Shown here piece after piece: positions 10,915 to 22,456 of a DNA stretch of 64,000 nucleotides. The number at the start of each line of letters is the position of its first letter. The first letter of the stretch is position 1. Origin of the DNA: Plantago ovata (Eukaryota; Streptophyta; Magnoliopsida; Lamiales; Plantaginaceae); assembly GCA_028274465.1 (NCBI GenBank), contig CM051456.1:48537011-48601010 (forward strand). Reading direction: 5' to 3'. The translations under genes were made by a program, and so were the position numbers. Below the pieces are notes generated by a model. The model made no database searches and was not told the origin of the DNA. It was given only the letters and a program-made list of their open reading frames with translations.

Positions 10915-12290
10915 ATGGCACCAAAAAGACAATTATCTAAGACCTCCAAGTCGTCAAAGGTTGACAGTGCTGAGGAACGCACTGCTCCGGTGACTACTCC
11001 GACAACAAACACAGCAAAAGTTGTGTTGAAAAACGACAGAATCACCGAGAAACCCATGCCTCCTTCATATCTTGACACTGAAAAGTGTGAGATGATGATG
11101 CAATGGGGGTGGTTTTGCTAAAGAGAAGTATATCCGATACTTCTATGAACAAGAATTGGACGGTGACAATGAAGAGGCGCTTGAATTCATCAAGCAGCAA
11201 GGCCTCATTCACTTTATAACTGCTCGCCCTAAGAAAGTGAGCATGTTAGACACAATGGAGTTCTACAACAATGCAGAAATCCAGTCCCTAACTGATAGTA
11301 AAGGAGTCACTGAAAAAGTGATCTTTACTACAGTTCAGAACACGCAAATCGTCCTGAAACGGACTGATTTAGTGGAAATCCTTCAGATTCCAACCACTGG
11401 AACTGAAGATGAAGTCACTTCCACTGATGAAGAAATTGAAGCCTTCTACAGTGACGTCAAAAATGAGAAAATGAAGAAAGGAGAGATTGCTCCCGTGACT
11501 TGGACAAAGCACGTTAAGAGGAAGCATCTCTGCCATTCACTTGGTCTAGTAGCTCTGCTACTAATCAAAGTCTTGGACTCCCAAGTTGGAGGAATAGACC
11601 AAGTAGGCCTGAGAAGGTGGCCGCTGCTGATGCATATCTATGAGAACAAAACGGAGCTCAACTGGGCTAAGTACATTTTCAACAGACTTGTTGATTGTGT
11701 TACTAAGTTCAAGGTTAAGGTGGAAGACAACAAAGTCTCACCTTCCTTCCCAGTTATGTATGGAATAAAGATATGCTTTATCCTTGAACATTTTAGGATT
11801 CAGCTGAGAAACCCATTGCCAATCAAGAAATCTGTATGCAATGTGGGAAGAGCCTTCTACAAGCAGAATGTACCTAAGACTGCTGGCAAGAAACTTGAAA
11901 AATCTAAGAAGACAACAGCTGCAAATGTTGTCAGCACAAGCCAGCAAGAAAGGTATACAACAGCTGTAGATGTCACCACTCAGTAACTTAGAGATGAAAC
12001 TGCTGTAGATGGTGGTGACAGAGATGAAACTGCTGTAGATGGTGATCATGCTGACACCACTACACCCCTTGCTGAAAATACAACTACTGACGCATCTGCT
12101 GGGAAACTGGAGAAATCCAAGAAGAAAAAGAGGAAAGCTGATGATGACACTCAGACTGCAGCGTCATCAGCAAACCCCGTCCCCAAGAGAAAAAGGACAA
12201 ATAATCCGAGAAAGAAAACACTGGCTCGCAAGTCAGTACCAATTGTCCATGAACTCTCGGACGATTCCCAAGCAGTTGTTGAAAAGCAAA
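10915..12290 (+). pseudogene. SIRE-I accessory ORF, 5' portion (truncated)
   Basis: The frame starts MAPKRQLSKTSKSSK, a basic Ser/Lys-rich N-terminus shared with SIRE-R (ATG at 51646, minus strand). The main folded region (11156-11870) has MLDTMEFYNNAEIQ, NWAKYIFNRLVDCV and YGIKICFILEHFRI. This resembles the 'putative plant transposon protein' domain (Pfam Transposase_32) seen in plant retrotransposon accessory proteins; that assignment is from memory of the family's look. A frameshift near 11105 separates the N-terminal tail. Further breaks follow near 11986 and 12040. The Ala/Thr-rich tail ends abruptly at 12290, where an Athila-like LTR begins. The remaining 3' portion is missing from SIRE-I. 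Confidence 0.75.
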
Positions 12291-13553
12291 TGATGAATGT
12301 GTATTTTACACTTTCATTTGAGTCTTTTTCACCTATTTTAGCTATCATCTATGTTAATTTAGCTATACTTTAGTGTATTTTATTAGAATAGTGTCACGTT
12401 TCCCTTTAGTTTTTATTTTACAGGTTTTGATTGAAAAACGAGGTTTTCCGGGCAATTATATTGAAGTAGACAAGGAATTGGTGTTCCAGAAGCCTATTTG
12501 GAGTATCTGAAAGATTCCGGATAGGATTTGAAGTCTAGGGGTCGAATCTGGAGGCTAGAAGGCCACTAGAAGTCAGAAACCGAGTCCGAAAAGGGGAAGA
12601 AATCCAAAAACGCGTCGAAAACCCGTTTTGGGCCGAAAATTACTCCCGGACGAGTCTCCCGGGATGTGGGGCGAATCGCCCCACACCAGGAGAATCGCCC
12701 GGTGTGTGGGGCCCTTCGCCCCACACAATTCGAAGCCTATATATAGTTGCTCAGTTTTTCTCCGTTTTTCATACTCTTCCAGACCTTTTCTCTCACCTTT
12801 CTCTGTAGTTTTAGGTAGGAAATCCCTAGAGTCTGTTCTGGGGGTTCTTAGCTTAGGAGATACTTTTTCTTAGCAGTTTGGAGCTTGTAAGATCGCGATT
12901 CTTCGGAGATTGACAACCTTCGGTAACATTGTATCTTACAGTTTTTCTACTTATTTTTATATATCTTTCATCATGTTTTCATTCATTCGTGGTATGATTT
13001 CTGTTGATTGCATGACAACTATGAGTAGCTAAACTTCTCGTTGGTGATAGTATGTGATTTCTTAGCGAAGGGTTGATAATTATGCTAATGGCTATATCGC
13101 GCATTATACTCTGAGTTATTGCTTTATTTCTTTGATCTATCTAAATCTCTATCTTCGTATTGTTGAATAATTATTGAACACAATTGGACAATTCATTGAT
13201 CTTTTGATCTATCTAAATCTATATCTTTGTAGTGTTGAATAATTACAACTGGACAATTCATTGGTCAAAGATCTCCATGCAAGACCGAGGAATTTATGCA
13301 TGGTTATTAACCCGTTATGCTTTGAATGACCATACTATCACCAATCTCCTTTATCTGTTAAGAAAAGCCTTTGCTAAGTCGTCTGCTATTTTATATTCTC
13401 AAGTTAAATTAGATAAAGCTAGTTATAGTCCTTAGAGATCGACACTCGAGGTTATTCTACTGCTACACTACGGTTTTCGTTGTAGTTGTGAATTGCCTTT
13501 GGCTAAATACAAATTTATTTGATTAATTGGGACCGACAATCCTACGTTCATCA
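12291..13553 (+). mobile_element. Athila-like element A, 5' LTR (1263 bp)
   Basis: The LTR begins TGATGAATGTG and ends GTTCATCA, followed by three bases and a tRNA-Asp-type primer site. A second LTR of exactly the same length lies inverted at 28250-29512. The TATA box (TATATATAG) is near 12738-12746. Just upstream are two GC-rich inverted repeats based on GTGGGGCGA and TCGCCCCAC (about 12665-12727). The left flank is SIRE-I accessory ORF sequence. No 3' LTR of this element is seen. Confidence 0.85.
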
Positions 13554-13556
13554 AAT

Positions 13557-13574
13557 TGGCGCCGTTGCTGGGGA
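13557..13574 (+). other. Athila A primer binding site
   Basis: TGGCGCCGTTGCTGGGGA follows the LTR by three bases. It matches the tRNA-Asp-complementary primer site usual for Athila-type gypsy elements. Confidence 0.85.
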
Positions 13575-13702
13575 CTATATTCCTTTTTTCTGTTTAATTT
13601 GTTTATATTTTCAGCATTCAATTCCTAGTTCAAGTAGTTTTAGTTTTCCTATTTAATCTCTCTGATACTCCTTTCCTAGCTTGTCACAGATATTCAGGTC
13701 TT

Positions 13703-14226
13703 GTGATGGCTCGCCCACTTTTGAAATCATGGGTTCAACCCAACAGAGCACTGATGAGAGGTCCGGCTATTGTTCTTTCTGCTGCAACTCGAGATTTGGA
13801 AATCAAAAGTTGCATGTTCCAGCAACTCCCGAGGTTCTATGGGGTGGCTAGGGAAGATGTTATGGGATACCTGAATGATATTGACGATTTTATCAATAAT
13901 CTTCCAAGGCCCGGAGCAGGGATAACGGACGATGAGCTGAGGATGAAGGTTTTGGCTATGGGGCATGGTGATAAAGCCAAGGCATGGTTAGGCTCTCTGG
14001 AAGCCGGATCACTAGACACCTGGGACAAGGTGTATTCTGCTTTTATGGAGAAATACTTTCCTCACACATTGACTACCGCGCTTAAGGCGCAAATCACTGG
14101 ATTCAAACAGGACTATGATGAGACCATCTACACCGCTTTCGAGAGGTTCAAGGACCTCATGCACAAGTGTCCACACCATGGTTTTGAGCTTCGTGATCTT
14201 GTCCAACACTTCTACAATGGACTCAC
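13703..14226 (+). pseudogene. Athila A gag, N-terminal fragment
   Basis: The open frame begins MMARPLLKSWVQPNR and runs through RDLEIK, QQLPRFYG, EDVMGYLNDIDDF, AFMEKYFPHTLTTALKAQI and HGFELRDLVQHFYNGLT. It is closely similar to residues 58-230 of the element B gag on the other strand. The first ~57 residues present in B are missing, so the leader carries a deletion. The frame is cut at 14226 by the Copia-3 LTR, and the rest of the element is not seen on this side. Confidence 0.88.
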
Positions 14227-16327
14227 TGTAAGAAAATATGGTCAGAGTTACACCTAGGGTACGCAGCGGAATTTTAAAAATTTTCTTAACATACTGGTTA
14301 ATTGATTATGCATATGTTGTATATATATAAACACGTCAATTAGAAGACTAACCTTACTTCCAAAGCAGCTTCCAAGTCTTCGTAATATTCCGGTGTATCT
14401 TCTCCTTCGTCGAAGTCGAAGATATCTACAATACTCTGTATATCTGCAAGACAATAAGAGTTAGTTTCCAGCTCCTAGAACCTCAACCTTGGTATCCACG
14501 GATGAACAGCCTATCGGAAGAATGCTAGGATATTCTTTATGTGACCATGAAGAAGGGGCGGCAATTCCCTCCGGTGGCGGTGTGCGCGCGCGTGAGGCTA
14601 AGGGGAGGAGGGGAGAGTTTTTATTTTCTCTAAGAAAACTGGGTAGGAAGACTGTGAAAGTCTATGTCAGAAACTGTGTCTCAAATCGTGTGTAAAACTC
14701 TCTCTAATAGTCCACTATATATAGTAGTCTATAGAAGCCTAAAGCATAAGCAATTAGACTTCGTAAAGGAATAAGAATCTAATTCTTATCGCACAAGGAA
14801 ACCAATATCAAGTCTAGATTCATTCCCAATCAAATCAAAACTCAATCAGGAAAATCTAACTTATCCCTTGGACTTCTAATAGAGGAAGGAGTCGAACTCC
14901 TTCCCCTACTTAGCCACGCGCGCGCGCGCGCCTGTCCTACGGGACGTGGGTCCCACTTTTGGGACCCACTTATATTTCTAAGGCAATCCAAACTCCAAGT
15001 AGATTTTGCCCAAGTGCATATGTTAATTCTAAATTATCATATCCTTTACAATCAAACCTCCATTATATTTCCAAAATATAATCTTTAATTGTATTTACAT
15101 AAAATACAATTAATTAGCCAATTCAATTAATAATTCCAAATCATTAATTGAGCCACCAATTATTATAATTAATTCCAAATTAATTATAATCCATCAATCA
15201 CAATTAATTCCAAATTAATTGCGATTCCATCTTCAAGGATATTCTGATAGGCTGAATCACCACATAGTGTGACCCATAGGGCCTCACCGTATTAAGCAAG
15301 TCCTAGACTAGGCAACATGGAATTCCTAGACGGTTCCATTTGTAATATTAATACGCGAGGACGTTTGAGAGGTTTCTCAAAGCTAACCCTTTCGTTGCGA
15401 AGCCTGTTGCGCTCAACGCGGCGATGGTAACGTCCCTTCATCTGACTTGCTCGAATGTATATAGGATCGATGAAGTGTCTATCCCAATAATACATCCACG
15501 GGCGTCTCAGGGAGTTGTTTGGTTAAGATATACTTTTGACCATCATAATATATTATTTGCACTGGCCAGTGACTTTACCAACACAACTATGCAGACTACG
15601 AGCAGTGCTCTCCTGTGCTACACTTGAGAGATGAATCCTTCACAGAATCTCTTATCACCCCCATTTGTATTTAGCCATAATCCTGGATCGTGTCTTAGGT
15701 CAACTGCTTATTCAGAGCTGACATCGACGGGTCCACCAAGGATATGGAGCAACAAATGTGATGATAAAGTCCTGTAAGTACAAAGGACGAATGGCATCAC
15801 TTCGACAACTCACCGGTTCCCATAGACACGTCGGTGTAGAGTATACATCGATGGGAGTGTCCGGTGGGTACTTCCATTGTTCGATAAAGCTTCTTCGAAC
15901 AACTATGCGCAGTTATGGGAACGTTCCTTGATTGTCCAACAATCCGTTCCGTGGCCATGGGATCGGCTCACACTTGCTCCAACAAGTATAACCTCCACGC
16001 ATACTAGTCTTGTCAGGTTCATTCAGACCCCCACATCCGAGATGTACCACGACTAGGGAGAGTTTGGGATAGATGATAACTCACATAGCTCCCACTAACT
16101 GTGTGATCGGTCATCTATCCGAGGGGACATGTTCAGTATCAATACAGACAGCAATATAGATATGACATGTTGCAGCCTGGTGTAATATAAATATGAAAGC
16201 GATACTCAACAGTAAAATGAAACAAACATATATTATATTACGTTGACCTGTGTAATAGTACATATATGTCCTCTACAAGGGCACCATGCCCTTAGTAAGG
16301 ACTGTCTCTAGGACATATACACTATCA
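14227..16327 (-). mobile_element. Copia-3 3' LTR (2101 bp, element on minus strand)
   Basis: On the plus strand it reads TGTAAGAAAAT to CACTATCA. It is followed at once by the complement of a polypurine tract and a minus-strand copia RNase H, so it is the 3' LTR. A solo copy of 2085 bp lies at 53675-55759, which independently fixes both ends. It interrupts Athila A gag; the five bases before it are CTCAC (14222-14226). It contains a (CG)n run near 14917-14932 and a long AT-rich middle (15000-15230). The matching 5' LTR is not in the window. Confidence 0.88.
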
Positions 16328-16342
16328 ATCTCCCACTTGGAC
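16328..16342 (-). other. Copia-3 polypurine tract
   Basis: Read on the minus strand the sequence is GTCCAAGTGGGAGAT directly before the LTR. It is the expected primer for plus-strand cDNA synthesis. Confidence 0.75.
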
Positions 16343-18674
16343 TAGAGCCAGTCACCTTTATGCCTAATGCCCAGATTAGCATAATGTCTTAAGTGGACTT
16401 CCACTGATAAGACTTTGGTGAAAGGATTTGCCACGTTGTCCGTGGTTGAGACACGTTCTATACTAACTTCTCCTCTATCTATAATCTCACGTATAACGTG
16501 ATATTTTCTAAGTACATGTTCGTTCTTTTTTGTAGATCTAGGCTCCTTAGCTTGAGCGACGGCGCCCGTATTGTCCCAATAAATCGTTATTGGACTAGGA
16601 GCAGGAACAACCCTCAATTCCTTCAAGAACTCTAAAATCCAGACAGCTTCTTTCGAAGCTTCTGATTCAGCAATGTACTCGGCTTTTGTGGATGAGTCAG
16701 CAATCGTGGCTTGCTTAGAACTCTTCCAACAGATAGCTCCTCCGTTCCATTTGAATACGTATCCTGTCCTTGACTCAAAGTCATCAGGATCTGATTCAAA
16801 TCCAGCGTCGACATACCCAGACATCTTCAATTCTGGTTCTCCACCAAACACCAAGAACATCTCTTTAGTCCGTCTAAGGTACTTAAGAATGTTCTTCACA
16901 TCAGTCCAGTGAGGTACTCCTGGATTCTGTTGGTGTCGACAAGTGACACTAAGCGCATATGCCACACCGGGCCTTGTGCAATTCATTGCATACATTACAG
17001 ACCCTACTGCCGAAGCATAGGGCACACGACTCATTGCATTTCTTTCTTCATCAGTCTTAGGACCATCCTTAACTGATAAGACAATCCCATGCCTAGCTGG
17101 GAGAAAGCCTCTCTTTGAGTCGTCCATCTTATAACGCTTTAGTATTTTGTCGATGTAGGTGGACTGTGTCATTCCCAACATCCTCTTGGATCTATCTCTA
17201 AAGATCTTGATCCCTAGGATGTAGTTCGCTTCACCCAAGTCCTTCATCGAGAAGGTACTTGACAACCAAACTTTAGTCTCTTCTAGCATAGAGACATTGT
17301 TTCCCATGATCAAAATGTCATCTGCATAAATGATCATGAAAACAACTCCTTTGTCGCTGTGTCTCGCATAGACACAGGGATCTTCCTTGCTTCTGATGAA
17401 GTCAAACGATTTGACAGCTTCATCAAAGCGGATATTCCAGCTCCTTGACGCTTGCTTTAGCCCATAGATGGATCTTTGTAATTTGCATACAGCAGTTGGC
17501 CTGGTTTTACTAATAAAACCTTCCGGCTGTACCATATAGACCTCTTACTCAAGGTTGCCATTGAGGAAGGCTGTCTTTACATCCATCTGCCAGATTTCAT
17601 AATCATAGTAGGCAGCTATCGCAAGTAGAATTCGAATGGACTTCAATTTTGCTACTGGTGAAAAGGTTTCATCGTAATCGATGCCATACCTTTGCGTGTA
17701 GCCCTTTGCCACAAGCCTAGCTTTGTGCGTTTGTACCTTGCCATCGGCATCTGTCTTTCGTTTAAAGACCCATTTGCACCCAATTGGTCTAACCCCTTGG
17801 GGCAAGTCTACCAAGTTCCAAACTTGGTTCTGGTACATTGAATCCATTTCTAATTCCATGGCCTCTTGCCATTTGTCTGAGTCAATATCAATTATTGCCT
17901 CTTTGTAGGTCTCGGGATCTTCCCGATCTGATAAACCGACATCAAGTTCACTGATGTCTTCTATCATAAGGCTTTGCTTCTGAGGTCCTCTAAGGATCCT
18001 CTTCGACCTACGGAGCTCGACTTGTTCTGGTGCTTTTCTTTTCTGGCTTCATGTAACACGAACATTATCAGTGGGTACTGATGCAGCTGGTCGTTGGGCG
18101 CGACCCTGTTCCCTTGCGGGAGGCTGCTCTTGTGCAACTTGTTGCACAGGTTGGTTGACAACGGGTTCTACAGGTGTGGTTTCAACTGTTGATCTAATCA
18201 CAGGACTCCCACTAACTATGACATGCCTAGCAAGTGTCATATCATCACCCTTGTCTGCTTCGAAAGCTCCCACTGAACTTGAGTCCAAATCAGAAGATTT
18301 AAAGACCTCATGTTCGCGCGTGTCAAAGTCTTGAATTTCTTCAAGTTCTATCATATCATCTAACCTCTCTTCTTCGAGGTATTCAGCTTCTAAAAACTTC
18401 ACGTTTCTAGACACGATCACCTTGTGATTTTCAGCATGATAGAATTCATAGCCTCTCGTCTGACGAGGATAGCCTATGAAATATACTTTGACACCCTTGG
18501 CATCTAACTTATCAGTGAGCATCAGCTTGACTATCGCGGGACAGCCCCAAGGTCTAAGATAGCCTAGTGAAGGCTTCTTTCCCTTCCATAACTCATAAGG
18601 AGTTTTCTCCACCGATTTAGATGGTACACGGTTCAGAATGTAGATTGCAGTTTGTAGTGCATACCCCCACAGAG
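16342..18674 (-). pseudogene. Copia-3 pol: integrase C-terminus, reverse transcriptase, RNase H
   Basis: Reading leftwards from the gap: the integrase C-terminal part (YALQTAIYILNRVPSKSVEKTPYELW, LRPWGCPAIV), an acidic linker with an RRSKRI motif, RVT_2 (GCKWVFKRKTD, ARLVAKGYTQRYGIDYDETF, QMDVKTAFLNGNL), the active site MIIYADDILIMGN, then RNase H (STKAEYIAESEASKEAVW, NVANPFTK). All of it is in one frame, with only two stops, at about 18049-18051 and 17545-17547. The copy is dead but young-looking. Everything upstream (gag, protease, most of integrase, 5' LTR) is lost in or beyond the 100-N gap. It is a different copia family from SIRE; the lineage was not assigned. Confidence 0.9.
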
Positions 18675-18774
18675 NNNNNNNNNNNNNNNNNNNNNNNNNN
18701 NNNNNNNNNNNNNNNNNNNNNNNNNNNNNNNNNNNNNNNNNNNNNNNNNNNNNNNNNNNNNNNNNNNNNNNNNN
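18675..18774. other. Assembly gap (100 N)
   Basis: There are exactly one hundred N, the usual scaffold placeholder, so the true size is unknown. The left side is Copia-3 integrase and the right side is the reverse transcriptase of a Tat-like gypsy element. The 5' half of the copia element, the 3' half of the gypsy element and whatever joined them are absent. Confidence 0.99.
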
Positions 18775-19457
18775 TCCAGCCTTTGGTAGGTCGCTCGGCT
18801 GTCTTAAGGCAAAGGCCCTCATGTGAGCAATATCACATTGCCGTTAGCGAAGAAGGCGGTTTAGGCACGTCATCTTTGGCCATTTTGACCTGGTAGAAGC
18901 CCTGGTATGCGTCCATGAAACTCAGGAGGGCGCATCCGGCGGTGGAGTCAACAAGCTGGTCGATCCTGGGGAGAGGGTATGGATCCTTCGGGCAAAACTT
19001 GTTGAGCCTTGTGAAATTGTTGCACATCCGCCATTTTCCCGGACCCTTCTCCACGAGGACCACGTTGCATACCCAGTCTGAGTATCTCACTTCTTTGATG
19101 TGGCCAGCTTTAGAAGCCTTTGTACTTCCGCTTCTATGATGGCATTATCTCCGCACTGAAGTCTCTTCGCTTTTCTCTGATGTGGGTGATCGATGGATCT
19201 ACGTTCAGACGGTGAACGGCGACACGTGGGTCGATCCCCTTCAGGTCCTCGGTGCTCCACGCGAAGACATCATTGTTATCTTTCAAACATTGGATGAGTT
19301 TCATCCTGACTTCAGTGGCCATCTCTGTGCCAATTTTTTGTGACCTTGTCTGCACTTCCTTCGACAATTTGGATTCTTCTAGGGCTTCTCTTGCTTCAAT
19401 TTTGTTTTCCTCAAAGAATTTCTTCTTTTTGGAAGAGGGTGGGACTGGTGGAATCAC
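18775..19457 (-). pseudogene. Tat-like gypsy pol: start of reverse transcriptase
   Basis: The pre-RT segment (DNNDVFAWSTEDLKGIDP, VAVHRLNVDP) lies at 19200-19330. RT follows: RYSDWVCNVVLVEKG, KWRMCNNFTRLNKFCPKDPYPLPRID, LLSFMDAYQGFYQVKMAKDD. The part next to the gap reads RATYQRL in a shifted frame, equivalent to the usual AGATYQRL. Frameshifts near 18835-18850 and 19090-19135 break the frame. The catalytic YxDD, RNase H and integrase would lie left of the gap and are not present. The wording is that of the Tat/Retand type of Ty3/gypsy. Confidence 0.88.
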
Positions 19458-20631
19458 TGATACTCCTCGAGCTCCTTAACAGCTCCTACTAGAGTATCTT
19501 CGTCTTTCCTCATGGTTGCTTTCTTCGCCTAAGTGACGGACTTGGCTTTTTCGATTTCTCTTCACTCGCCGAAACCGTGTAGAAACGATAAGGCGCATTG
19601 TGAACAGGGGAGTCTCTTCGGACGATTGTCCGGGGTTGGGTTCTCAATAGCAACCCTTGAAGTGAACTTGGCAGACAAGGTGTAGCATTCCCATGCTTCT
19701 CGTATGTCTCCTACTTCCTGTCCGATTCCCAAAGAGTGGGGAATTTAGCTTGTTGTGGACCGTGGACACTACGGCTCGGAATTGAGAGAGAGCAGGTCGG
19801 CCTAGGACTGCGAAATAATCAAATGGCATATCGACACCACGAAAGGAACTTGTTGAGTTACCCTTCTAGGAGCGCTACCCATCGACACAGTGAGGTTGAT
19901 CATTACGAGCGGCATGACAGGTGTCCTCCGAATCCTACCAATGCGCTCCTCACTCTCTGAGCCCTTCCCTTGGGTTCATGTGCATCCTTTTCAGGGTTCC
20001 GGTGAAGATCAAGTTTGCCGAGCATCCGGTATCGACGAGGATTCTACCCAACTTGTAGGATTGAACATCCAAGGACACTACAAGTGGGACGCAAGGGTCA
20101 TAGATGTTGCCTCCTCCAGCATGCTTCAGAGGTATCTCGCTATCATCGAAAGAGATAACGTTGGTTCCCGGTCTCGCGGCCTTGAGCATACTTCACATCT
20201 CGGACCCTGAGGTTGTCCGCCGTAATTTCCCTTTGATTACGAGTGTCGCCGCCGGCGGGTCCTCCCGCAATCGTGAGAGTGCGGATGCTTCCATTTACGG
20301 GGCGGTTCTCGTAATTGTTGTAATTATGGATGTCTTCGTCCTGAGGGTTTCCTTGGTATAGGTGCTCGCTCCCTGTTTGAGGAGGTGGGGGCAGCAGTGC
20401 CAGGGGTTCCTCCTTCCGGATGTAGTTAACCAATTGACCGCCGCGTATCATTCTCTCGATCTCGTTCTTGAGCTCGACACACTCATCTGAGGTGTGCCCT
20501 TTCCCCTTGTGAAACTTGCAAAATTTTTCCGAGTTCTTGTTCCTTTGGTTTTCCTTAATCGGGGGTGGCCACGAGACGTCTAGCTTCCTCGAGACTATAT
20601 AGTTCAAGATGTCGGATCTTGGCCTATTCAA
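19458..20631 (-). pseudogene. Tat-like gypsy: nucleocapsid-like motif and protease
   Basis: The upstream part has a FCKFHKGKGHTSDECVELKNEIE motif near 20450-20530, the His/Cys motif in the Tat gag C-terminus. The aspartic protease is visible as RILVDTGCSANLIF near 20010-20060. A later protease-domain piece is MPFDYFAVLGRPALSQFRAV near 19770-19829. At least two frameshifts separate these pieces from each other, from the gag upstream (20720-22369) and from the RT downstream. The region is clearly inactive. Confidence 0.82.
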
Positions 20632-20719
20632 GTCTGTGTAGTTGCTATATCGTCTTGGAGGCGACCTTCTGGAGGAGACCTCCTGTCTCTAAAATCATTT
20701 CTTGAGTTGCCCTCCTTGA

Positions 20720-22369
20720 TCAACCAAACTTTTGCTCTTTCCTCTGCTTCCCGGGATTTTGTGGGCGAGGAGGGTACTCTTTCTGTTTTTCTTTTTCTTT
20801 CCCTTGTTCCTTGGGAAGATTGGTTCTTACTGTGACCGTTCTTCGGAATTCCTCGGCTTCGAGGAAGTCCTTGCAAACTTTGGCAAGTTGTGCTTCATTC
20901 TCTATACACGATGCTGAGAGTACATCTTGGAATCGGATGTTGGTAGTGTTACCATACAAGTATTCCTTCCTCTCATTGATCGAGTGATCCTCGACTTGGA
21001 GGGCTGCTTCATGAAAGCGGTTGATGAAGTCCCTCAAGTCTTCATTGTTTCTCTGAACAATTTCGGCCAAGTACCTCACCCGTCTCTTGGCGTTCATCAC
21101 TTTCTCGAAACGCTTAGAAAACTCCTTACAGAGGTCTCTGTATGATTTGATAGATCGGTGAGGAAGGCGCGACCACCATTTCATGGCTTCTCCGGAAAGG
21201 TTAGCCGGGAAGAGGAGTGCCTTAGTCCTTGAGTCGTGACCGTAAGCATCCATTTTGGTGCCAAATCTTACCAAGTAGTCCTTCGGACAACTTGTTCCAT
21301 CATAGCTTTCGAAGGTGGGAAAGCCTCTTTCAATTTTGGCTTGGTGGTTCCTGATCTCATCGCACAAAGGGCTCGGATCTTGGTCTTGCTCTCTCTCTTG
21401 GACGGTTCCTCGAAGAGTCTCTATCTGAGCGTCAAGTGCGGATTTCCTCGCGTTGAGTTCCTCCAGAGTGAGCCTCCTCCCCGTGATCGGATCGACCAGA
21501 GGGGTTACCTCAGCTACTGTTCTCAACGCTTGATTCTCTTCAACTGCCTCTTGTTGGTTTTGAGGAGTTACCTGGTTGGGGGTAACTTGATTGGGGAGAG
21601 CGGGTGGTGTAGCGACCACCTGAGCTCTATTTTCTTGTTGCGCTACATTTTGCAATGATGCCCTTATTCTTCTATCAATCAGGTCTCTCAAATCATCCGG
21701 GGCACCTTGTGGTCCTAACCTCGATTGGATTCTTGATGGTCCGAGTCGAGATTGGATCGGCCTGGTGTTGGCTCTTGAATGTGCTTCATCTTGGGCAACA
21801 GGTGCTCTTCCCCGAGATTGGCGAGGAGCGACCAATGTGGCTCGAGGTTGCTCTTGCACCGGTGCTTGTGGTTCTACTGGAGCTTGTATCTCGGTATTAA
21901 CCCTAATAGCCTCATTACCTCCGACATATCCTTGTAAAGTAAGAAGGAATAGACCGTATTGAGCTTCGCCCATCCCGAAATCTGATGGTCGGACGACACG
22001 TCCATCAGGAAGGGTGAAGGTCAATGCGGCCGGTTGAGGAGGATTCACTGTCACGGGAGGTTGGTTGACTGCTACCGGATGAGGCTGCCCCCTAGACTCG
22101 GCGTTGTTTGCGACTCTCAAGGCTCCATAGGCGTTTCCTACCGGGACTCCTTGCGGGTTATTTTCCCCGGATGTCTCATTTTGGGAGTGAGTGACATTAG
22201 TAAATGCCCCCTCCGTGTAATCTCGGTTCCTTGCAACATTGTTATTTCTTGGCTCCCTAGGAACACCCTCCGTTCCTCCTCCGCGACCGTTATTAGAGGG
22301 ACGGCCTCTAGGTCGAGGAGGATTTGCGGGTGGTGCATTAGCAAGACGGTTGCTTCTTCTGGGAGGCAT
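20720..22369 (-). CDS. Tat-like gypsy gag (549 aa, 3' end frameshifted)
   Basis: The ATG at 22369 gives MPPRRSNRLANAPPANPP, followed by a long disordered Pro/Asn/Arg/Gln-rich segment (about residues 1-330). The retrotransposon gag (capsid) domain follows: FPTFESYDGTSCPKDYLVRF, TKALLFPANLSGEAMKWWSRLP, FINRFHEAALQV. It lies 70-90 bases inside the primer site, as expected for gag. The frame ends within a basic Lys/Glu-rich linker at a frameshift; the rest of the nucleocapsid is in another frame at 20143-20631. Good length and no internal stop suggest fairly recent activity of the family. Confidence 0.88.
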   Translation of the reverse strand: MPPRRSNRLANAPPANPPRPRGRPSNNGRGGGTEGVPREPRNNNVARNRDYTEGAFTNVTHSQNETSGENNPQGVPVGNAYGALRVANNAESRGQPHPVAVNQPPVTVNPPQPAALTFTLPDGRVVRPSDFGMGEAQYGLFLLTLQGYVGGNEAIRVNTEIQAPVEPQAPVQEQPRATLVAPRQSRGRAPVAQDEAHSRANTRPIQSRLGPSRIQSRLGPQGAPDDLRDLIDRRIRASLQNVAQQENRAQVVATPPALPNQVTPNQVTPQNQQEAVEENQALRTVAEVTPLVDPITGRRLTLEELNARKSALDAQIETLRGTVQEREQDQDPSPLCDEIRNHQAKIERGFPTFESYDGTSCPKDYLVRFGTKMDAYGHDSRTKALLFPANLSGEAMKWWSRLPHRSIKSYRDLCKEFSKRFEKVMNAKRRVRYLAEIVQRNNEDLRDFINRFHEAALQVEDHSINERKEYLYGNTTNIRFQDVLSASCIENEAQLAKVCKDFLEAEEFRRTVTVRTNLPKEQGKEKEKQKEYPPRPQNPGKQRKEQKFG

Positions 22370-22437
22370 ATTCGTGAAGTGTCACGAGGAGGAAGGTGGC
22401 TCGACCAGTAGGGCAAGGAATGACCTTTTGTGTCGTT

Positions 22438-22455
22438 TCCCACAGACGGCGCCAA
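22438..22455 (-). other. Tat-like primer binding site
   Basis: On the minus strand TTTGGCGCCGTCTGTGGGA directly follows the LTR end. It is the conserved primer site form of Tat-lineage gypsy elements. Confidence 0.8.
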
Positions 22456-22456
22456 A

